A DNA stretch of 64,000 nt from Terasakiella pusilla DSM 6293 (GCF_000688235.1 NZ_JHYO01000008.1:62001-126000); one strand, 5' to 3'; shown: positions 19,275 to 29,804, numbered from the stretch's first letter. Made by a program: numbers and translations. The notes: generated by a model from the sequence alone, not told the origin.

Positions 19275-20374
19275 GCGACACAAAACCACTCATCATTCTG
19301 GCTGCCGGTGGCACAGGGGGGCATGTCTTCCCTGCAGAAAGTCTCGCCAGTGAATTGCAAAAACGCGGCTATCGTCTGGCGCTGTTTACGGACAAGCGCG
19401 GCGGGTCTTACAGCGGTGTGCTTGGGGGGCTGGAAACAAAACATATCTCCGCTGGCGGTGTTGCAGGTCGCGGCCTCATCGGCAAAGCCCTGTCTGCATT
19501 CTCGCTTGCATGGGGAACTTTTCAGGCCAAGCGCCTGCTGGGGAAAATGGGGCCACGCGTTGTCGTGGGCTTCGGCGGCTATGCGTCCGTGCCGACCATG
19601 ATTGCTGCTTCCCTTGGTGGCTATGCTTCCATGATCCACGAACAAAACGCCGTTCTGGGTCGCGCCAACCGACTGCTTGCACCCAAGGTAAAACGCATCT
19701 GTACCTCTTATGCCCGTGTCGATCACATCGGCGGGGTGGACAGTTCCAAGGTCAACTTTACGGGCATGCCCGTGCGCGCCAACATTATTGATGTGCGCAA
19801 CACCCCCTATCCTGTTTTGGATGAGACCAGCCCTATTGAAGTGTTAGTGCTCGGCGGCTCCCAAGGGGCGCAGGTCTTTAGTGACGTGCTGCCGGAAGCG
19901 TTTGGCAAATTGCCGACATCGTTACAGGACCGCTTGCACATCACCCAACAGTGCCGACCGGAACTGCTGGACGAAACCCGCAAGCGTTATGTGGAAAAAG
20001 GCCTGAACGCGACACTCGACAGCTTTTTTGACGATGTGCCCCAGCGCCTGAGCAAGGCGCATTTGCTGATCGCACGTTCCGGTGCCTCCACCGTTGCGGA
20101 AGTGACGACCGTTGGCCGTCCGGCGATCCTTGTGCCTTATCCCTACGCGATTGATGACCATCAAACCAAAAACGCCCATGCCCTTGATGAAACAGGCGCA
20201 GGCTGGCTGATCCCGCAGGATGGTTTGGATGCCGATCAACTCGCCATACGTCTGGAAGCGTTGTTTACAACACCAAAGACCCTTATCAACACTGCCGCCG
20301 CCAGCCTCAACGCTGGCCGTCCCGATGCCGCATCCCGACTTGCCGATGCGGTCGAAGAACTTATCGAGGTATAA
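19271..20374 (+). CDS. murG: Lipid II synthase MurG (GlcNAc transferase)
   Basis: A 367-residue GT28 glycosyltransferase that adds GlcNAc to lipid I at the inner face of the membrane. The start is GTG at 19271, overlapping the ftsW stop. Seen: the N-terminal glycine loop [10 protein letters not shown], a second G-loop ([11 protein letters not shown]), [13 protein letters not shown], and in the UDP-GlcNAc domain GGSQGA and RSGASTVAE. Full length. Confidence 0.96.
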   Translation: MSDTKPLIILAAGGTGGHVFPAESLASELQKRGYRLALFTDKRGGSYSGVLGGLETKHISAGGVAGRGLIGKALSAFSLAWGTFQAKRLLGKMGPRVVVGFGGYASVPTMIAASLGGYASMIHEQNAVLGRANRLLAPKVKRICTSYARVDHIGGVDSSKVNFTGMPVRANIIDVRNTPYPVLDETSPIEVLVLGGSQGAQVFSDVLPEAFGKLPTSLQDRLHITQQCRPELLDETRKRYVEKGLNATLDSFFDDVPQRLSKAHLLIARSGASTVAEVTTVGRPAILVPYPYAIDDHQTKNAHALDETGAGWLIPQDGLDADQLAIRLEALFTTPKTLINTAAASLNAGRPDAASRLADAVEELIEV

Positions 20375-20381
20375 AAAGACC

Positions 20382-21794
20382 ATGAAATCCCTTCCCCTCT
20401 CCATCGGCACTATCCATTTTGTCGGCATCGGCGGCATCGGTATGAGCGGCATTGCAGAAATTCTGCATAACCTTGGCTATCAGGTGCAAGGCAGTGACCT
20501 CAGCGACAACGCAAACGTTAAACGTCTGCGCGATCTGGGCATCCCCGTCTTTATCGGTCATACGGAAGAAAATGTGGCCAATGCCGAAGTGGTGGTTATT
20601 TCCTCTGCCGTCAAACCCGATAACCCTGAAGTGGTGCGCGCCCGTCACAAGCTGATCCCGGTTGTACGCCGTGCGGAAATGCTGGCGGAACTGATGCGCC
20701 TCAAAGCCTCAATTGCGGTTGGCGGCACCCATGGGAAGACCACAACAACCACCATCATCGCAACCCTTTTGGATGCGGCAGAAATGGACCCGACGGTTAT
20801 CAACGGCGGAATTATCAATGCCTATGGCACCAACGCGCGCCTTGGCGAAGGCGACTGGCTGGTTGCGGAAGCCGACGAGTCTGACGGCACCTTTATTAAA
20901 CTGCCCGCGGCCTGCGCGGTTGTCACCAACATCGACCCGGAACATCTGGATCATTACGGCAACTTTGATACGTTGCGCAAAGCCTTTGATACGTTTGTGC
21001 AGAACATCCCGTTCTACGGATTTGCCGCCCTGTGTATCGACCATGCGGAAGTGCAAGCCATGATCCCGCGCGTGTCAGATCGCAAAATCGTCACCTACGG
21101 GTTTTCCCCCCAAGCGGACGTGCGCGCAACCAACGTGGATATGAATGCCGATGGCGTGCGTTTTGATGTCACCATCACGCGCCGCGGTGACGAAGACGCC
21201 CGCACCATCGAAGGTCTGCATTTCCCTATGTTGGGTCAGCACAACGTCCAGAACAGCCTTGCCGCCATCGCTGTCGGTCTGGAACTGGGCATGAGCGATG
21301 CTACCATCCGCAAAGGCTTGTCCTCTTTCAGTGGGGTGAAGCGTCGTTTCACCAAAACCGGCGAAGTCGATGGCATTGCGATCATTGATGATTATGCTCA
21401 CCATCCGGTCGAAATCGGTTCTGTCCTTAAGGCCGCACGCGGCGCGGGTCGCGGCAAGGTGCATGCTGTCGTGCAGCCGCACCGTTATTCGCGCCTGCGC
21501 GATTTGTTTGAAGAATTTTCCACCTGCTTTAACGATGCCGACACCGTCATTGTGGCCGACGTTTATCCCGCAGGGGAACAGCCCATCGAAGGGATCGACA
21601 AGGCCCATCTGGCAGAAAGCCTGATCAGCCACGGACACCGTCACGTCATCGCCCTTGAAAATCAGGACGCGCTTGCCGGTGTGATTAACGAGATCGCAAG
21701 CCCCGGTGATTATGTGGTCTGTTGTGGTGCGGGCAGTATTTCTGCCTGGGCCTATGCGCTGCCGGATCAACTGACCAAGGTTAAGGGAGTATAA
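20382..21794 (+). CDS. murC: UDP-MurNAc--L-alanine ligase MurC
   Basis: A 470-residue Mur ligase that starts the stem peptide. The ATG at 20382 is chosen because it gives the conserved [18 protein letters not shown] start; the frame is open further upstream into murG but that part is not MurC. The ATP loop [11 protein letters not shown] lies near residues 115-125, and N-x-DPEHLD and DYAHHP are present. Only 7 nt separate it from murG. Confidence 0.96.
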   Translation: MKSLPLSIGTIHFVGIGGIGMSGIAEILHNLGYQVQGSDLSDNANVKRLRDLGIPVFIGHTEENVANAEVVVISSAVKPDNPEVVRARHKLIPVVRRAEMLAELMRLKASIAVGGTHGKTTTTTIIATLLDAAEMDPTVINGGIINAYGTNARLGEGDWLVAEADESDGTFIKLPAACAVVTNIDPEHLDHYGNFDTLRKAFDTFVQNIPFYGFAALCIDHAEVQAMIPRVSDRKIVTYGFSPQADVRATNVDMNADGVRFDVTITRRGDEDARTIEGLHFPMLGQHNVQNSLAAIAVGLELGMSDATIRKGLSSFSGVKRRFTKTGEVDGIAIIDDYAHHPVEIGSVLKAARGAGRGKVHAVVQPHRYSRLRDLFEEFSTCFNDADTVIVADVYPAGEQPIEGIDKAHLAESLISHGHRHVIALENQDALAGVINEIASPGDYVVCCGAGSISAWAYALPDQLTKVKGV

Positions 21795-21798
21795 CAAC

Positions 21799-22731
21799 GT
21801 GACCAACCTGCCTGCCTTCAACACCGGATTGCTGGATCGTCTGCCCCCTGTGCGCGGACGACTGAGCGCCAATGCGCCTTTAGACAAGGTGACATGGTTC
21901 CGTGTGGGTGGCCCGGCGGAAGTCATGTTTCGTCCTGAAGATGCAGACGACCTTGCCCTGTTTATCAAAAACAAACCCAAAGACGTGCCTGTTACTTTCT
22001 TGGGGGTCGGGTCCAACCTGCTGGTGCGCGATGGCGGCATCCCCGGTGTGGTGGTCCGTCTAGGACGCAACTTTGCCCAAATCAGCGTGGAGGGCGACCA
22101 GATTATCGCAGGCGCCGGTGCCTTGGATGGCAACGTTGCAAAAGTCGCGCTTGAGAATTCTTTGGGAGGTTTAGAATTTCTTAGTGGTATTCCCGGCACA
22201 ATAGGCGGTGCCCTGCGAATGAACGCAGGCGCCTATGCGCGGGAGATAAAAGACGTGTTGATTGACGCCACTGCAATTTCACCCCTTGGTGAGGTTAAAA
22301 CCCTCAGCCTTGCGGACCTTGGATATTCCTATCGTCACAGTGATCTGGCGGACGACTGGGTCTTCCTGTCTGCCCGTCTGCAAGGGAGGACAACTGATCA
22401 AGACGCCATCCGCGCTGAAATGCAAAAAATTCAGGACGCCCGCGGGTCCAGCCAACCGATCCGGTCGCGCACTGGCGGGTCCACCTTTGCCAACCCAGAA
22501 GGGCACAAAGCATGGCAGTTGATCGACCAAGCCGGATGCCGTGGCCTCAAACGCGGCGGGGCGCAAGTGTCCGAACAGCATTGCAACTTCCTGATTAACA
22601 CGGGTGACGCCACCGCCGACGACCTTGAAGGTCTGGGCGATGACGTGCGCGCGCGTGTGAAAGACACCAGCGGCGTCACCTTGCGTTGGGAAATTAAAAG
22701 AATTGGTTTGAGAAAAGGAGAGACATCATGA
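21799..22731 (+). CDS. murB: UDP-N-acetylenolpyruvoylglucosamine reductase MurB
   Basis: A 310-residue FAD enzyme, type I MurB size, reducing the enolpyruvyl group to make UDP-MurNAc. The start is GTG at 21799 with AAGGGAG upstream. Seen: T-W-FRVGGPAEV, the FAD-binding GVGSNLLVRDGG (about 73-84), GIPGTIGGA-x-RMNAGAYG-like segment (RMNAGAYAREI), Y-x-YRHS, and SGGSTFANP-like RTGGSTFANPEG with the catalytic Ser. The stop overlaps ddl. Confidence 0.95.
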   Translation: MTNLPAFNTGLLDRLPPVRGRLSANAPLDKVTWFRVGGPAEVMFRPEDADDLALFIKNKPKDVPVTFLGVGSNLLVRDGGIPGVVVRLGRNFAQISVEGDQIIAGAGALDGNVAKVALENSLGGLEFLSGIPGTIGGALRMNAGAYAREIKDVLIDATAISPLGEVKTLSLADLGYSYRHSDLADDWVFLSARLQGRTTDQDAIRAEMQKIQDARGSSQPIRSRTGGSTFANPEGHKAWQLIDQAGCRGLKRGGAQVSEQHCNFLINTGDATADDLEGLGDDVRARVKDTSGVTLRWEIKRIGLRKGETS

Positions 22732-23639
22732 CAACCCATGTTGCCGTCCTCATGGGCGGATGGTCCTCAGAACGCGAAGTCTCCCTCGTTAGTGGTGCGG
22801 CCTGCGCCAAAGCCTTGCAACAAGCAGGGTATAGTGTCACGACAGTCGATATCCAGCGCGATATGGGCACCTTGTTGACCCGCCTTTATCCAAAGCCGGA
22901 TGTGATCTTTAATGCACTTCACGGCCCCTATGGGGAAGATGGCTGTATGCAAGGTTTCTTGAACATCATCAACATCCCTTACACCCATTCCGGTGTGATG
23001 GCGTCCGCGATTGCCATGGACAAGCCAATGGCAAAGCGCCTGTTTGAACAGGTCGGCATCAAATGCGCCAAACATATCATGGCGAAACGCGACGATGTGT
23101 TGGCGGGGGACGTGATGGATCGCCCCTATGTGATCAAACCGACCAATGAAGGTTCCAGCGTTGGGGTTAAAATTGTCCTGAATGGCGATGAGCCGCCGTT
23201 CTCCCACGATGACTGGCCCTATGGTGAAGAAGTCATGGTCGAAGAATTTATTGCGGGGCGTGAACTGACCGTTGCCGTCATGGGTGATCGCGGGGCCTTG
23301 GGCGTGACCGAGATTTGCACTGATCATAAATTTTATGACTATGACGCAAAATATGTTGATGGCGGGTCTTATCATGTGGTCCCCGCAGACGTGCCGGAAG
23401 ACATCACTAAAAAAGTTAAAACTATGGCAGAACTGGCCCATGAAACATTGGGCTGTCGCGGCGTATCGCGTGCGGACTTCCGTTATGACGATAAAAACGG
23501 TGAACTTTATATTCTGGAAGTAAATACACAGCCCGGCATGACCCCGACATCATTGGTGCCGGAACAAGCGGCAGCAGCAAATATTTCCTTCCCGAAACTG
23601 GTCGCCTGGATGGTGGAGAACGCGCGATGCGACAATTAA
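22728..23639 (+). CDS. ddl: D-alanine--D-alanine ligase Ddl
   Basis: A 303-residue ATP-grasp ligase making the D-Ala-D-Ala used by MurF. The N-terminal V-x-MGGWSSEREVSL-x-SG is diagnostic. The ATP-grasp residues appear in YVIKP-x-NEGSSVGV and the metal-binding RADFRYD...LEVNTQPGMT. Overlaps murB by 4 nt and ftsQ by 13 nt. Confidence 0.96.
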   Translation: MTTHVAVLMGGWSSEREVSLVSGAACAKALQQAGYSVTTVDIQRDMGTLLTRLYPKPDVIFNALHGPYGEDGCMQGFLNIINIPYTHSGVMASAIAMDKPMAKRLFEQVGIKCAKHIMAKRDDVLAGDVMDRPYVIKPTNEGSSVGVKIVLNGDEPPFSHDDWPYGEEVMVEEFIAGRELTVAVMGDRGALGVTEICTDHKFYDYDAKYVDGGSYHVVPADVPEDITKKVKTMAELAHETLGCRGVSRADFRYDDKNGELYILEVNTQPGMTPTSLVPEQAAAANISFPKLVAWMVENARCDN

Positions 23640-24475
23640 GTGTAGCTTCCAGCGCCAAGAACAAGCGCAAACGCTCAACCCCGTTCTGGAAAAAAGCCGC
23701 CTTTAAACCGTTGGCTTTCAGTGCGGTGATGGGGCTGTCTGCGGCGCTTTTGACCTATGCAGTCAAGACCGGTCTTGCCGATCTCGCCTCCAGCCGCTTT
23801 GAGCGCGCAACTGTGGAAGCGACCGCAAATTCAGGCTTTATCCTGCGCGATGTGCTGGTTGAAGGGCGCAGCAACACGCCGATTGAAGATTTGCGCGCCG
23901 TCGTCAATCTGGAACTGGATCAACCGATTTTTGATGCCGACCCGGAAACCTTGCGCGAACGGATTGAGGCCTTGCCGTGGGTGGCAACCGCCATGGTGGA
24001 ACGACAACTGCCGGATATCATCCACATTCGCCTGAACGAACATCGCCCGACCGCCATCTGGCAACATGACAGCACCTTCTCGCTGATTAACAAAGAAGGC
24101 GACGTCATCTTGACCGGCGGGGAAGATATTAAAGTCTTTTCTCACTTGCCGTTGGTGGTTGGAGCGGGTGCGCCCGCACATGCTCAAGAAGTCTTGCAGA
24201 TTTTACGCACAGAACCAGAGCTGCACAAACGGGTCAAAGCCGCTGTGCGCGTGTCTGACCGCCGCTGGGACATTGTGATGGACAATGATTTCACCATTCG
24301 CCTGCCCGAAGATCATCCCGAAAAAGCATGGTCACGTCTGGCGCTTTATACGAAAGAGAATGAACTGTTTGAAAAGAAACTCGCATCCGTCGATTTGCGT
24401 TTTCCAGACCGGATATTAATAAAAATCGACGATTTGGAAACGATTCGTAAACCATTGCTGGGGCAAGATACATAG
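23627..24475 (+). CDS. ftsQ: Cell division protein FtsQ
   Basis: A 282-residue bitopic protein: a basic cytoplasmic N-terminus (about 1-24), one membrane helix (about 28-46), and a periplasmic region beginning with a POTRA domain (FILRDVLVEGRSNTPIEDLRAVV, with I-LPWV-x-x-A-V-x-RQLPD later) and the FtsQ beta domain. FtsQ recruits FtsB/FtsL to the divisome. Its start lies inside the end of ddl. The next 42 nt up to ftsA hold no clear ribosome site. Confidence 0.93.
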   Translation: MRQLSVASSAKNKRKRSTPFWKKAAFKPLAFSAVMGLSAALLTYAVKTGLADLASSRFERATVEATANSGFILRDVLVEGRSNTPIEDLRAVVNLELDQPIFDADPETLRERIEALPWVATAMVERQLPDIIHIRLNEHRPTAIWQHDSTFSLINKEGDVILTGGEDIKVFSHLPLVVGAGAPAHAQEVLQILRTEPELHKRVKAAVRVSDRRWDIVMDNDFTIRLPEDHPEKAWSRLALYTKENELFEKKLASVDLRFPDRILIKIDDLETIRKPLLGQDT

Positions 24476-24517
24476 GTCGGAGCATATCTGTTCCTCCTAG
24501 TTTTGAATAATTTTGGA

Positions 24518-25777
24518 ATGCAAAACGTGACAAAGAAAACCAGAAACGGCTTGATTGCAGCCCTGGATATCGGCACTACAAAAGTGTCGTGCTTTGTCGC
24601 GCGTGCAGGGTCCGGCAAGGCCCCGGAAATTATTGGCCTGTCCCACCAGATTGCCAACGGCCTGCGCCGGGGCGTGATTGTGGATATGGAAGCCGCGGAA
24701 AAATCAATTCGCAGCGCCGTCCATGTGGCAGAAGAAATGGCGGACGACACCATCGAACGGGTCATCGTTTCCCTGTCCGGCGGTCATGCTCAAGCCAATC
24801 TTGTTAATGTGGAAACCAACGTCCATACCGCGCAAATTGCCGATATTGACGTACAGCGTCTGTTTATGCAGGCCCGCGCCCAAGGGCAAATCCCCAAAGA
24901 TCACACCCTGCTGCACACGCTGCCGACAGAATTTTCCATCAATGATGAACATGGCGTGCGTGACCCGCGCGGCATGGCAGGCGATCGTCTGGGCGCGCGT
25001 ATGAATTTGGTTTCCGCCAATTCCAGTGCGGTGCAAAACCTGAAAACCTGTCTGGAACGCTGCCACCTTGATGTGGAAGAAGAAGTGGTCGCGGCCTACG
25101 CAAGCGGTCTCGGCTGTCTGGTCGAGGATGAGCTAAGTCTCGGCGTCTGCGTCGTGGATATGGGCGGCGGCACCACTGACATCGCTGTCTTTATTGAAGG
25201 CGAGCTGGTCTATATGGACAGCATCCCAGTTGGCGGCAAGCAAGTGACAAACGATGTGTCGCGCGGCCTGAACACGCCGATTGCACACGCTGAACGGATG
25301 AAGACAAAATTCGGCAGCTGCCTGCCAGCACCGAGTGATGATCACGAAATTTTGCGCGTCCCCGTGTTGGGGGAAGAAGATGATGCAGAAGGCACAACAG
25401 CCTCCCGGTCCATGCTGGTCAGCATCATCCAGCCGCGCCTTGAAGAAACATTGGAGCTTGTGCGCGAACGTCTGGAACACAGCGGCTTTGATAAAGCGGT
25501 TGGTCGTCAGGTCGTTCTCACCGGTGGGGCCTCGCAGTTGCGCGGTGTGCCGGAACTCGCCGCACGCATCCTCAATAAAAAAATTCGTCTTGCCCGTCCG
25601 CAAAAACTCAGCGGTCTGGCAGATGCAACAAGTGGACCTGAATTTTCAACATGCGTCGGGCTGTTAAAGTACGCATATGAAAAACAAGGGTTGTGGCCGA
25701 CCGGCGCAACTCAATCTGGTCCCGACCCAAATAGTATTTTGGGAAAATTAGGGTTCTGGTTTAAACAAAATTTTTAG
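24518..25777 (+). CDS. ftsA: Cell division protein FtsA
   Basis: A 419-residue actin-fold ATPase that anchors FtsZ to the membrane. ATG 24518 is preferred; a TTG at 24503 would add five residues, and neither has a strong Shine-Dalgarno. Seen: the phosphate-1 loop LDIGTTKVSCF, phosphate-2 VVDMGGGTTDIAV, the adenosine motif TGGASQLRGV, and a C-terminal amphipathic tail (LGKLGFWFKQNF) that should bind membrane. The 114-bp gap to ftsZ may hold an extra ftsZ promoter. Confidence 0.96.
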   Translation: MQNVTKKTRNGLIAALDIGTTKVSCFVARAGSGKAPEIIGLSHQIANGLRRGVIVDMEAAEKSIRSAVHVAEEMADDTIERVIVSLSGGHAQANLVNVETNVHTAQIADIDVQRLFMQARAQGQIPKDHTLLHTLPTEFSINDEHGVRDPRGMAGDRLGARMNLVSANSSAVQNLKTCLERCHLDVEEEVVAAYASGLGCLVEDELSLGVCVVDMGGGTTDIAVFIEGELVYMDSIPVGGKQVTNDVSRGLNTPIAHAERMKTKFGSCLPAPSDDHEILRVPVLGEEDDAEGTTASRSMLVSIIQPRLEETLELVRERLEHSGFDKAVGRQVVLTGGASQLRGVPELAARILNKKIRLARPQKLSGLADATSGPEFSTCVGLLKYAYEKQGLWPTGATQSGPDPNSILGKLGFWFKQNF

Positions 25778-25891
25778 ATTTAGGACCTAGACTACACAAA
25801 TCCCCCTGACAACCATCATCATAAGATGGACTGGGGAAAGAGCGATAACAAGGCAAGTCACATACGTTGTTTTTAGAAAGGGCACTTAAAA

Positions 25892-27520
25892 ATGGCCATT
25901 AATTTTCAAGCTCCGGAACATCAACCGGCCCCCACGCAGACAGGTCCGCGCATCTCCGTCATCGGTGTTGGTGGCGCAGGCGGTAACGCTGTCAACAACA
26001 TGATCCAGTCCCAGTTGGAAGGCGTTGAATTCGTCGTTGCCAACACGGACGCACAAGCTTTGACACAGTCCAAATCCGATCACCGGATCCAATTGGGTGC
26101 CAATCTGACGTCTGGTCTGGGTGCTGGCTCCAAGCCGGAAATCGGTCGCGATGCAGCCCTTGAGTCCATTGACGATATCATGCAGCAAATCTCCGGCTCC
26201 AACATGGTGTTCATCACCGCTGGTATGGGTGGCGGCACCGGGACAGGTGCAGCGCCGGTTATTGCCCATGCGGCGCGTGAAGCTGGGATCCTGACCGTTG
26301 GTGTCATCACCAAACCTTTCCAGTTTGAAGGTGTGCACCGCATGCGTCTGGCAGAAGCCGGTATCGAAGAAATGCAAAAATACGTGGACACGCTGATCGT
26401 GATCCCGAACCAGAACCTGTTCCGCATCGCAACGGAAAACACAACCTTTGCCGAAGCCTTTAAAATGGCCGACGCCGTGCTTCATTCCGGTGTGCGTAGC
26501 GTCACCGATCTGATGATCCGTCCGGGTATGATCAACCTCGATTTCTCCGACATCAAAACGGTTATGTCCGAAATGGGCAAAGCCATGATGGGCACAGGCG
26601 AAGCTGAAGGCGAACGTCGCGCGATTGAAGCGGCGGAAGCGGCGATCTCCAACCCGCTTCTGGATGACAGCTCCATGAAGGGTGCCAAAGGCGTCCTGAT
26701 CAATATCACAGGCGGCATGGATATCTCGCTCTTTGAAGTGGACGAAGCTGCAAACCGTATCCGTGAAGAAGTTGACTCTGATGCCAACATCATCTTCGGG
26801 ACAACGCTTGACGAAAGCCTTGAAGGTAAAATGCGCGTCTCTGTTGTCTCTACAGGAATAGACAGCATGGAAGCCCGTGCGCCGAAACCACGCGTTTTGG
26901 AAGATGACGTTGACGCCATCAGCACACAAGCAGCTCCAAAACCGCAAACGGCCCCTGCTGCAGCACAAAGTGCACCTGTACAAACACAGACACCTGCCCC
27001 ACAAACAACTGTGGCCACACACACGCAGCCGACAATGGCTCAAACTGTTGCGTCCAAAGTTTTGTCCATGCAGTCTGCTGCCAAACCGGCTCAACAAGAC
27101 ACCATGGCTCAACAGCCGGTACAGCAAAACGCAGCCGTCAACGCTGAACAGGTTGCCATGCGCATTCAAAACACACTGGGCAACACCCAGTCCGTGCAAC
27201 AGGAACGCGCCCCGTTCATCCCGCCGGCCGCTGCTGAAGTTGCCCATGTGGAAGAACCGGTTGCCGCCCATAACCCGTTCCATGCTGCCCCGAAAGCAGC
27301 TGAACAGCACGAAGAAGCTCCAAGTGCCGCCCGTTCTCTGTTCGATCGCGTAACAGGCCGTGGCGCACGCCCGCAAAAACCGAAAGAAACAGCGGAAATC
27401 CACGAAATGTCTCAGCAAAGTCTGGACATTACACCGCAGGATCGTTCCTCCGTTTCCTCTCAACAAGCTGAAGACGACTTGCTGGATATCCCGGCATTCC
27501 TGCGTCGCCAAGCCAACTAA
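25892..27520 (+). CDS. ftsZ: Cell division protein FtsZ
   Basis: A 542-residue tubulin-like GTPase forming the Z-ring. Residues 20-335 are the globular core: [15 protein letters not shown] at 23-37, the GTPase signature GGGTGTG at 113-119, and the T7-loop region near 206-213 (NLDFSD). Residues about 336-525 are a long linker rich in Ala, Gln, Pro and Thr, longer than in E. coli but usual for alphaproteobacteria. The C-terminal peptide [13 protein letters not shown] (530-542) binds FtsA and other partners. AAAGGG lies 9 nt before the start. Two hairpins follow the stop. Confidence 0.98.
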   Translation: MAINFQAPEHQPAPTQTGPRISVIGVGGAGGNAVNNMIQSQLEGVEFVVANTDAQALTQSKSDHRIQLGANLTSGLGAGSKPEIGRDAALESIDDIMQQISGSNMVFITAGMGGGTGTGAAPVIAHAAREAGILTVGVITKPFQFEGVHRMRLAEAGIEEMQKYVDTLIVIPNQNLFRIATENTTFAEAFKMADAVLHSGVRSVTDLMIRPGMINLDFSDIKTVMSEMGKAMMGTGEAEGERRAIEAAEAAISNPLLDDSSMKGAKGVLINITGGMDISLFEVDEAANRIREEVDSDANIIFGTTLDESLEGKMRVSVVSTGIDSMEARAPKPRVLEDDVDAISTQAAPKPQTAPAAAQSAPVQTQTPAPQTTVATHTQPTMAQTVASKVLSMQSAAKPAQQDTMAQQPVQQNAAVNAEQVAMRIQNTLGNTQSVQQERAPFIPPAAAEVAHVEEPVAAHNPFHAAPKAAEQHEEAPSAARSLFDRVTGRGARPQKPKETAEIHEMSQQSLDITPQDRSSVSSQQAEDDLLDIPAFLRRQAN

Positions 27521-27546
27521 GGGTAGGTCTGCCTTAACCGCCCGTC

Positions 27547-27567
27547 AAAATAACCTTTGGTTATTTT
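27547..27567. terminator. Symmetric hairpin after ftsZ
   Basis: AAAATAACC (27547-27555), TTT loop, GGTTATTTT (27559-27567): a perfect 9-bp AU-rich stem 27 nt after the ftsZ stop. Its own T-run makes it a weak terminator or a 3' end protector. Confidence 0.45.
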
Positions 27568-27583
27568 AAAAACAACGTAACTT

Positions 27584-27639
27584 AAAGCCGTTCCTACTGG
27601 TGCAATCGCCCTTGCACGTCTGGGAACGGCTTTTATTTT
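27584..27639 (+). terminator. Rho-independent terminator of the dcw operon
   Basis: AAAGCCGTTCC (27584-27594) pairs perfectly with GGAACGGCTTT (27623-27633). A nested GTGCAA/TTGCAC stem lies inside (27600-27617) and a T-rich run follows (27631-27639). It closes the long transcript that started before mraZ. Confidence 0.85.
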
Positions 27640-27689
27640 CAATAAGTTAGAAATATTTCATCTTGTAACAAAACGTAATAAAGCTTGAT

Positions 27690-27718
27690 TTGAATTCTTC
27701 CCCTCATCCGGTTAATAA
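27690..27718 (+). promoter_or_regulatory. Possible lpxC promoter
   Basis: TTGAAT (27690-27695) and TAATAA (27713-27718) are 17 bp apart, between the ftsZ terminator and the lpxC start. The -10 match is poor, but a separate promoter is expected after the terminator. Confidence 0.35.
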
Positions 27719-27769
27719 TTCAACCTACGAAATTCGGGTAGACACACCACCAAAGATGAAAGACGCGTC

Positions 27770-28717
27770 ATGACAATGATTTCAAACCAGAAAGCGACAC
27801 AGGTCCTCCGCCAGAAGACTCTCAAAACGGCGATCAACTGTTCAGGCATTGCGCTTCATTCTGGTGAAAAAGTCACCATTACGCTGAAACCTGCTGAAGC
27901 CAACACTGGCATTATCTTCAAACGCACCGACATTGCAGGCAAAGGCGCGGAAATCGCAGCCACCTACAACAATGTCGTTGAAACCCTGCTCTGCACAAAA
28001 ATCGGCAACGAAGAAGGTGTCACCGTTGCCACAATCGAACATTTGATGGCCGCCCTGTCCGGTTGCGCGATCGACAACCTGATCGTTGAAGTGAACGGCC
28101 CAGAAATGCCGGTCATGGATGGCAGCTCTGCCCCGTTCGTCTTTTTGATCGAATGTGCCGGCACCAAAGAATTGGATGCCCCACGCAAAGCCATCCGCAT
28201 TGAAAAAGCAGTCAGCGTTGAAGATAAAGGCCGCTTTGCAGGCTATCAGCCGTGCAAAGGCAGCATCCTTGACTTCACCATCGATTTTGACAATCCGGCG
28301 ATTGCCCGTCAGGACCACACGGTTCATCTGGGTCGCGGTGTCTTTAAAGAAACAATCTCACGTGCGCGTACCTTCGGCTTTTTGCATGAAGTTGAATATA
28401 TGCGCTCTCAAGGCTTGGCCCGTGGCGGCTCCCTCGACAATGCCGTTGTGGTCAGCGCTGATGGCGTTATGAACGAAGATGGCCTGCGCTATGAAGACGA
28501 GTTTGTACGTCACAAAATTCTGGATGCCATTGGCGATCTTGCTTTGGCAGGTATGCCGATCATCGGTCGCTACACAGGGGTTTGTTCCGGTCACTACCTC
28601 AACAACCAACTGCTGCGCGCCTTGATGGCGGACCAGGATGCCTGGTCTGTGGTCCCGATGACGGCAGAAGATCTGGACGCGGCCTATCTGGAACAGCGCA
28701 AAACACAAAGCGCCTGA
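27770..28717 (+). CDS. lpxC: UDP-3-O-acyl-N-acetylglucosamine deacetylase LpxC
   Basis: A 315-residue zinc deacetylase, the committed step of lipid A synthesis in the cytoplasm. Seen: QKTLK-x-x-I-x-C-x-GIALHSGE-x-V-x-x-T at the N-terminus, the zinc ligand in TIEHLMAAL (His near residue 84), MDGSSAPFVFLI, SRARTFGF, and the second zinc site H-K-x-LD-x-x-GDLALAG near 246-256. An ATG two codons in (27776) could be the true start. It is flanked by terminators, so it is likely a single-gene transcript. Confidence 0.96.
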   Translation: MTMISNQKATQVLRQKTLKTAINCSGIALHSGEKVTITLKPAEANTGIIFKRTDIAGKGAEIAATYNNVVETLLCTKIGNEEGVTVATIEHLMAALSGCAIDNLIVEVNGPEMPVMDGSSAPFVFLIECAGTKELDAPRKAIRIEKAVSVEDKGRFAGYQPCKGSILDFTIDFDNPAIARQDHTVHLGRGVFKETISRARTFGFLHEVEYMRSQGLARGGSLDNAVVVSADGVMNEDGLRYEDEFVRHKILDAIGDLALAGMPIIGRYTGVCSGHYLNNQLLRALMADQDAWSVVPMTAEDLDAAYLEQRKTQSA

Positions 28718-28741
28718 GAACGAACTCTCATAAAACGACTT

Positions 28742-28775
28742 AGACCCTGCGCTTGATTGCACAGGGTCTTTTTTG
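28742..28775 (+). terminator. Rho-independent terminator after lpxC
   Basis: AGACCCTG (28742-28749) pairs with CAGGGTCT (28762-28769) and is followed by a T-run. It begins 25 nt after the lpxC stop. Confidence 0.85.
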
Positions 28776-28815
28776 TTGAAATATTGCATTTGCATAGAGA
28801 CAAGACCACTTTTCT

Positions 28816-28824
28816 TGGTATAGT
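28816..28824 (+). promoter_or_regulatory. Extended -10 element before bamD
   Basis: TGG-TATAGT is an extended -10 (TGn-TATAGT) 45 bp before the bamD start. No good -35 is visible at 17 bp. Confidence 0.4.
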
Positions 28825-28868
28825 CTCGCGACGTTTCCCAACCAACGGCAATAGATAATAGACTTCAG

Positions 28869-29804
28869 ATGAAACATTTCTCGCACCGCCCGTTTTTCTA
28901 TCTCGCTGCCCCTGTGCTTGCTGTCTCCTTACTCAGCGCCTGCTCATCTACAGATGACGAAGTTCCCTATGTGGAAAGCCCGGTCGAGCAGCTCTATAAT
29001 GATGGTCACAATGCCTTGCTGGCGGGGGAATATGAAGTCGCGGCGCAAAAGTTTGACGAAGTTGAACGTCAGCACCCTTATTCTGTCTGGGCGACCAAAT
29101 CCCAGCTGATGGCCGCCTTTGCCTATTATGAAAACGAAAAATACGACGAAGCCGTCATTGCCCTTGATCGTTTCATCCAACTGCACCCGTCCAACAAGGA
29201 CGTGCCTTACGCAACCTACCTCAAAGGCTTGTCTTACTACGAGCAGATTTCGGATGTGGGCCGTGATCAGTTGATGACAGATCAGGCGCAAAAGACCTTC
29301 CGTGAATTGATCAAACGTTTCCCGACCAGCAAATACGCGCGCGACGCCCGTCTAAAACTAGACCTCACCGTTGACCACTTGGCCGGTAAGGAAATGGAGA
29401 TCGGACGCTATTACACCTCGCGCAACCAATGTATTGCCGCGCTGAACCGTTTTAAGTCGGTTGTTGAAAAATATCAGACAACGACCCACGTTCCCGAAGC
29501 CCTGCACCGGATGATCGAATGTTACATCCAGTTGGGTCTGGAGGATGAGGCAAAACGCACAGCCGCCGTCCTGGGGCATAACTTCCCCGGGTCGGAATGG
29601 TACATCGATACCTATCAGATCGTGGAACGTAAACGTCTAAAAGATAAAGAAGACCCTAGCTGGTACTGGCCGTTTGAGAAAAAAGACACCCTCGAACTGT
29701 TGGAAGAACAGGACGGCGTCAAGGCAGAAGAAGAACGCCTTGAAGGGGAAGAAGACCTGTTACCGGTTAAAAAAGAAAGCTCTTGGTGGAAAGTCTGGGA
29801 ATAA
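28869..29804 (+). CDS. bamD: Outer membrane assembly lipoprotein BamD
   Basis: A 311-residue lipoprotein with a signal peptide ending in the lipobox LSAC, C25 being the lipidated residue. The body is built of TPR-like repeats (YNDGHNALLAGEYEVAAQKFDEVERQHPYS, then YYENEKYDEAVIALDRFIQLHPS). BamD is an essential part of the BAM machine that inserts outer-membrane beta-barrels. The acidic C-terminal tail (about 270-311) is longer than in E. coli BamD. It starts a transcript with recN and ligA. Confidence 0.93.
   Translation: MKHFSHRPFFYLAAPVLAVSLLSACSSTDDEVPYVESPVEQLYNDGHNALLAGEYEVAAQKFDEVERQHPYSVWATKSQLMAAFAYYENEKYDEAVIALDRFIQLHPSNKDVPYATYLKGLSYYEQISDVGRDQLMTDQAQKTFRELIKRFPTSKYARDARLKLDLTVDHLAGKEMEIGRYYTSRNQCIAALNRFKSVVEKYQTTTHVPEALHRMIECYIQLGLEDEAKRTAAVLGHNFPGSEWYIDTYQIVERKRLKDKEDPSWYWPFEKKDTLELLEEQDGVKAEEERLEGEEDLLPVKKESSWWKVWE

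Noticed and set aside
22304-22581. Minus-strand ORFs inside murB as separate genes
   Set aside because: They lack ribosome sites and lie fully within murB.
25886-27511. 541-residue ORF antisense to ftsZ
   Set aside because: Shadow of the GC-skewed codons of ftsZ; the translation is Cys/Arg/His-rich with no domain pattern.
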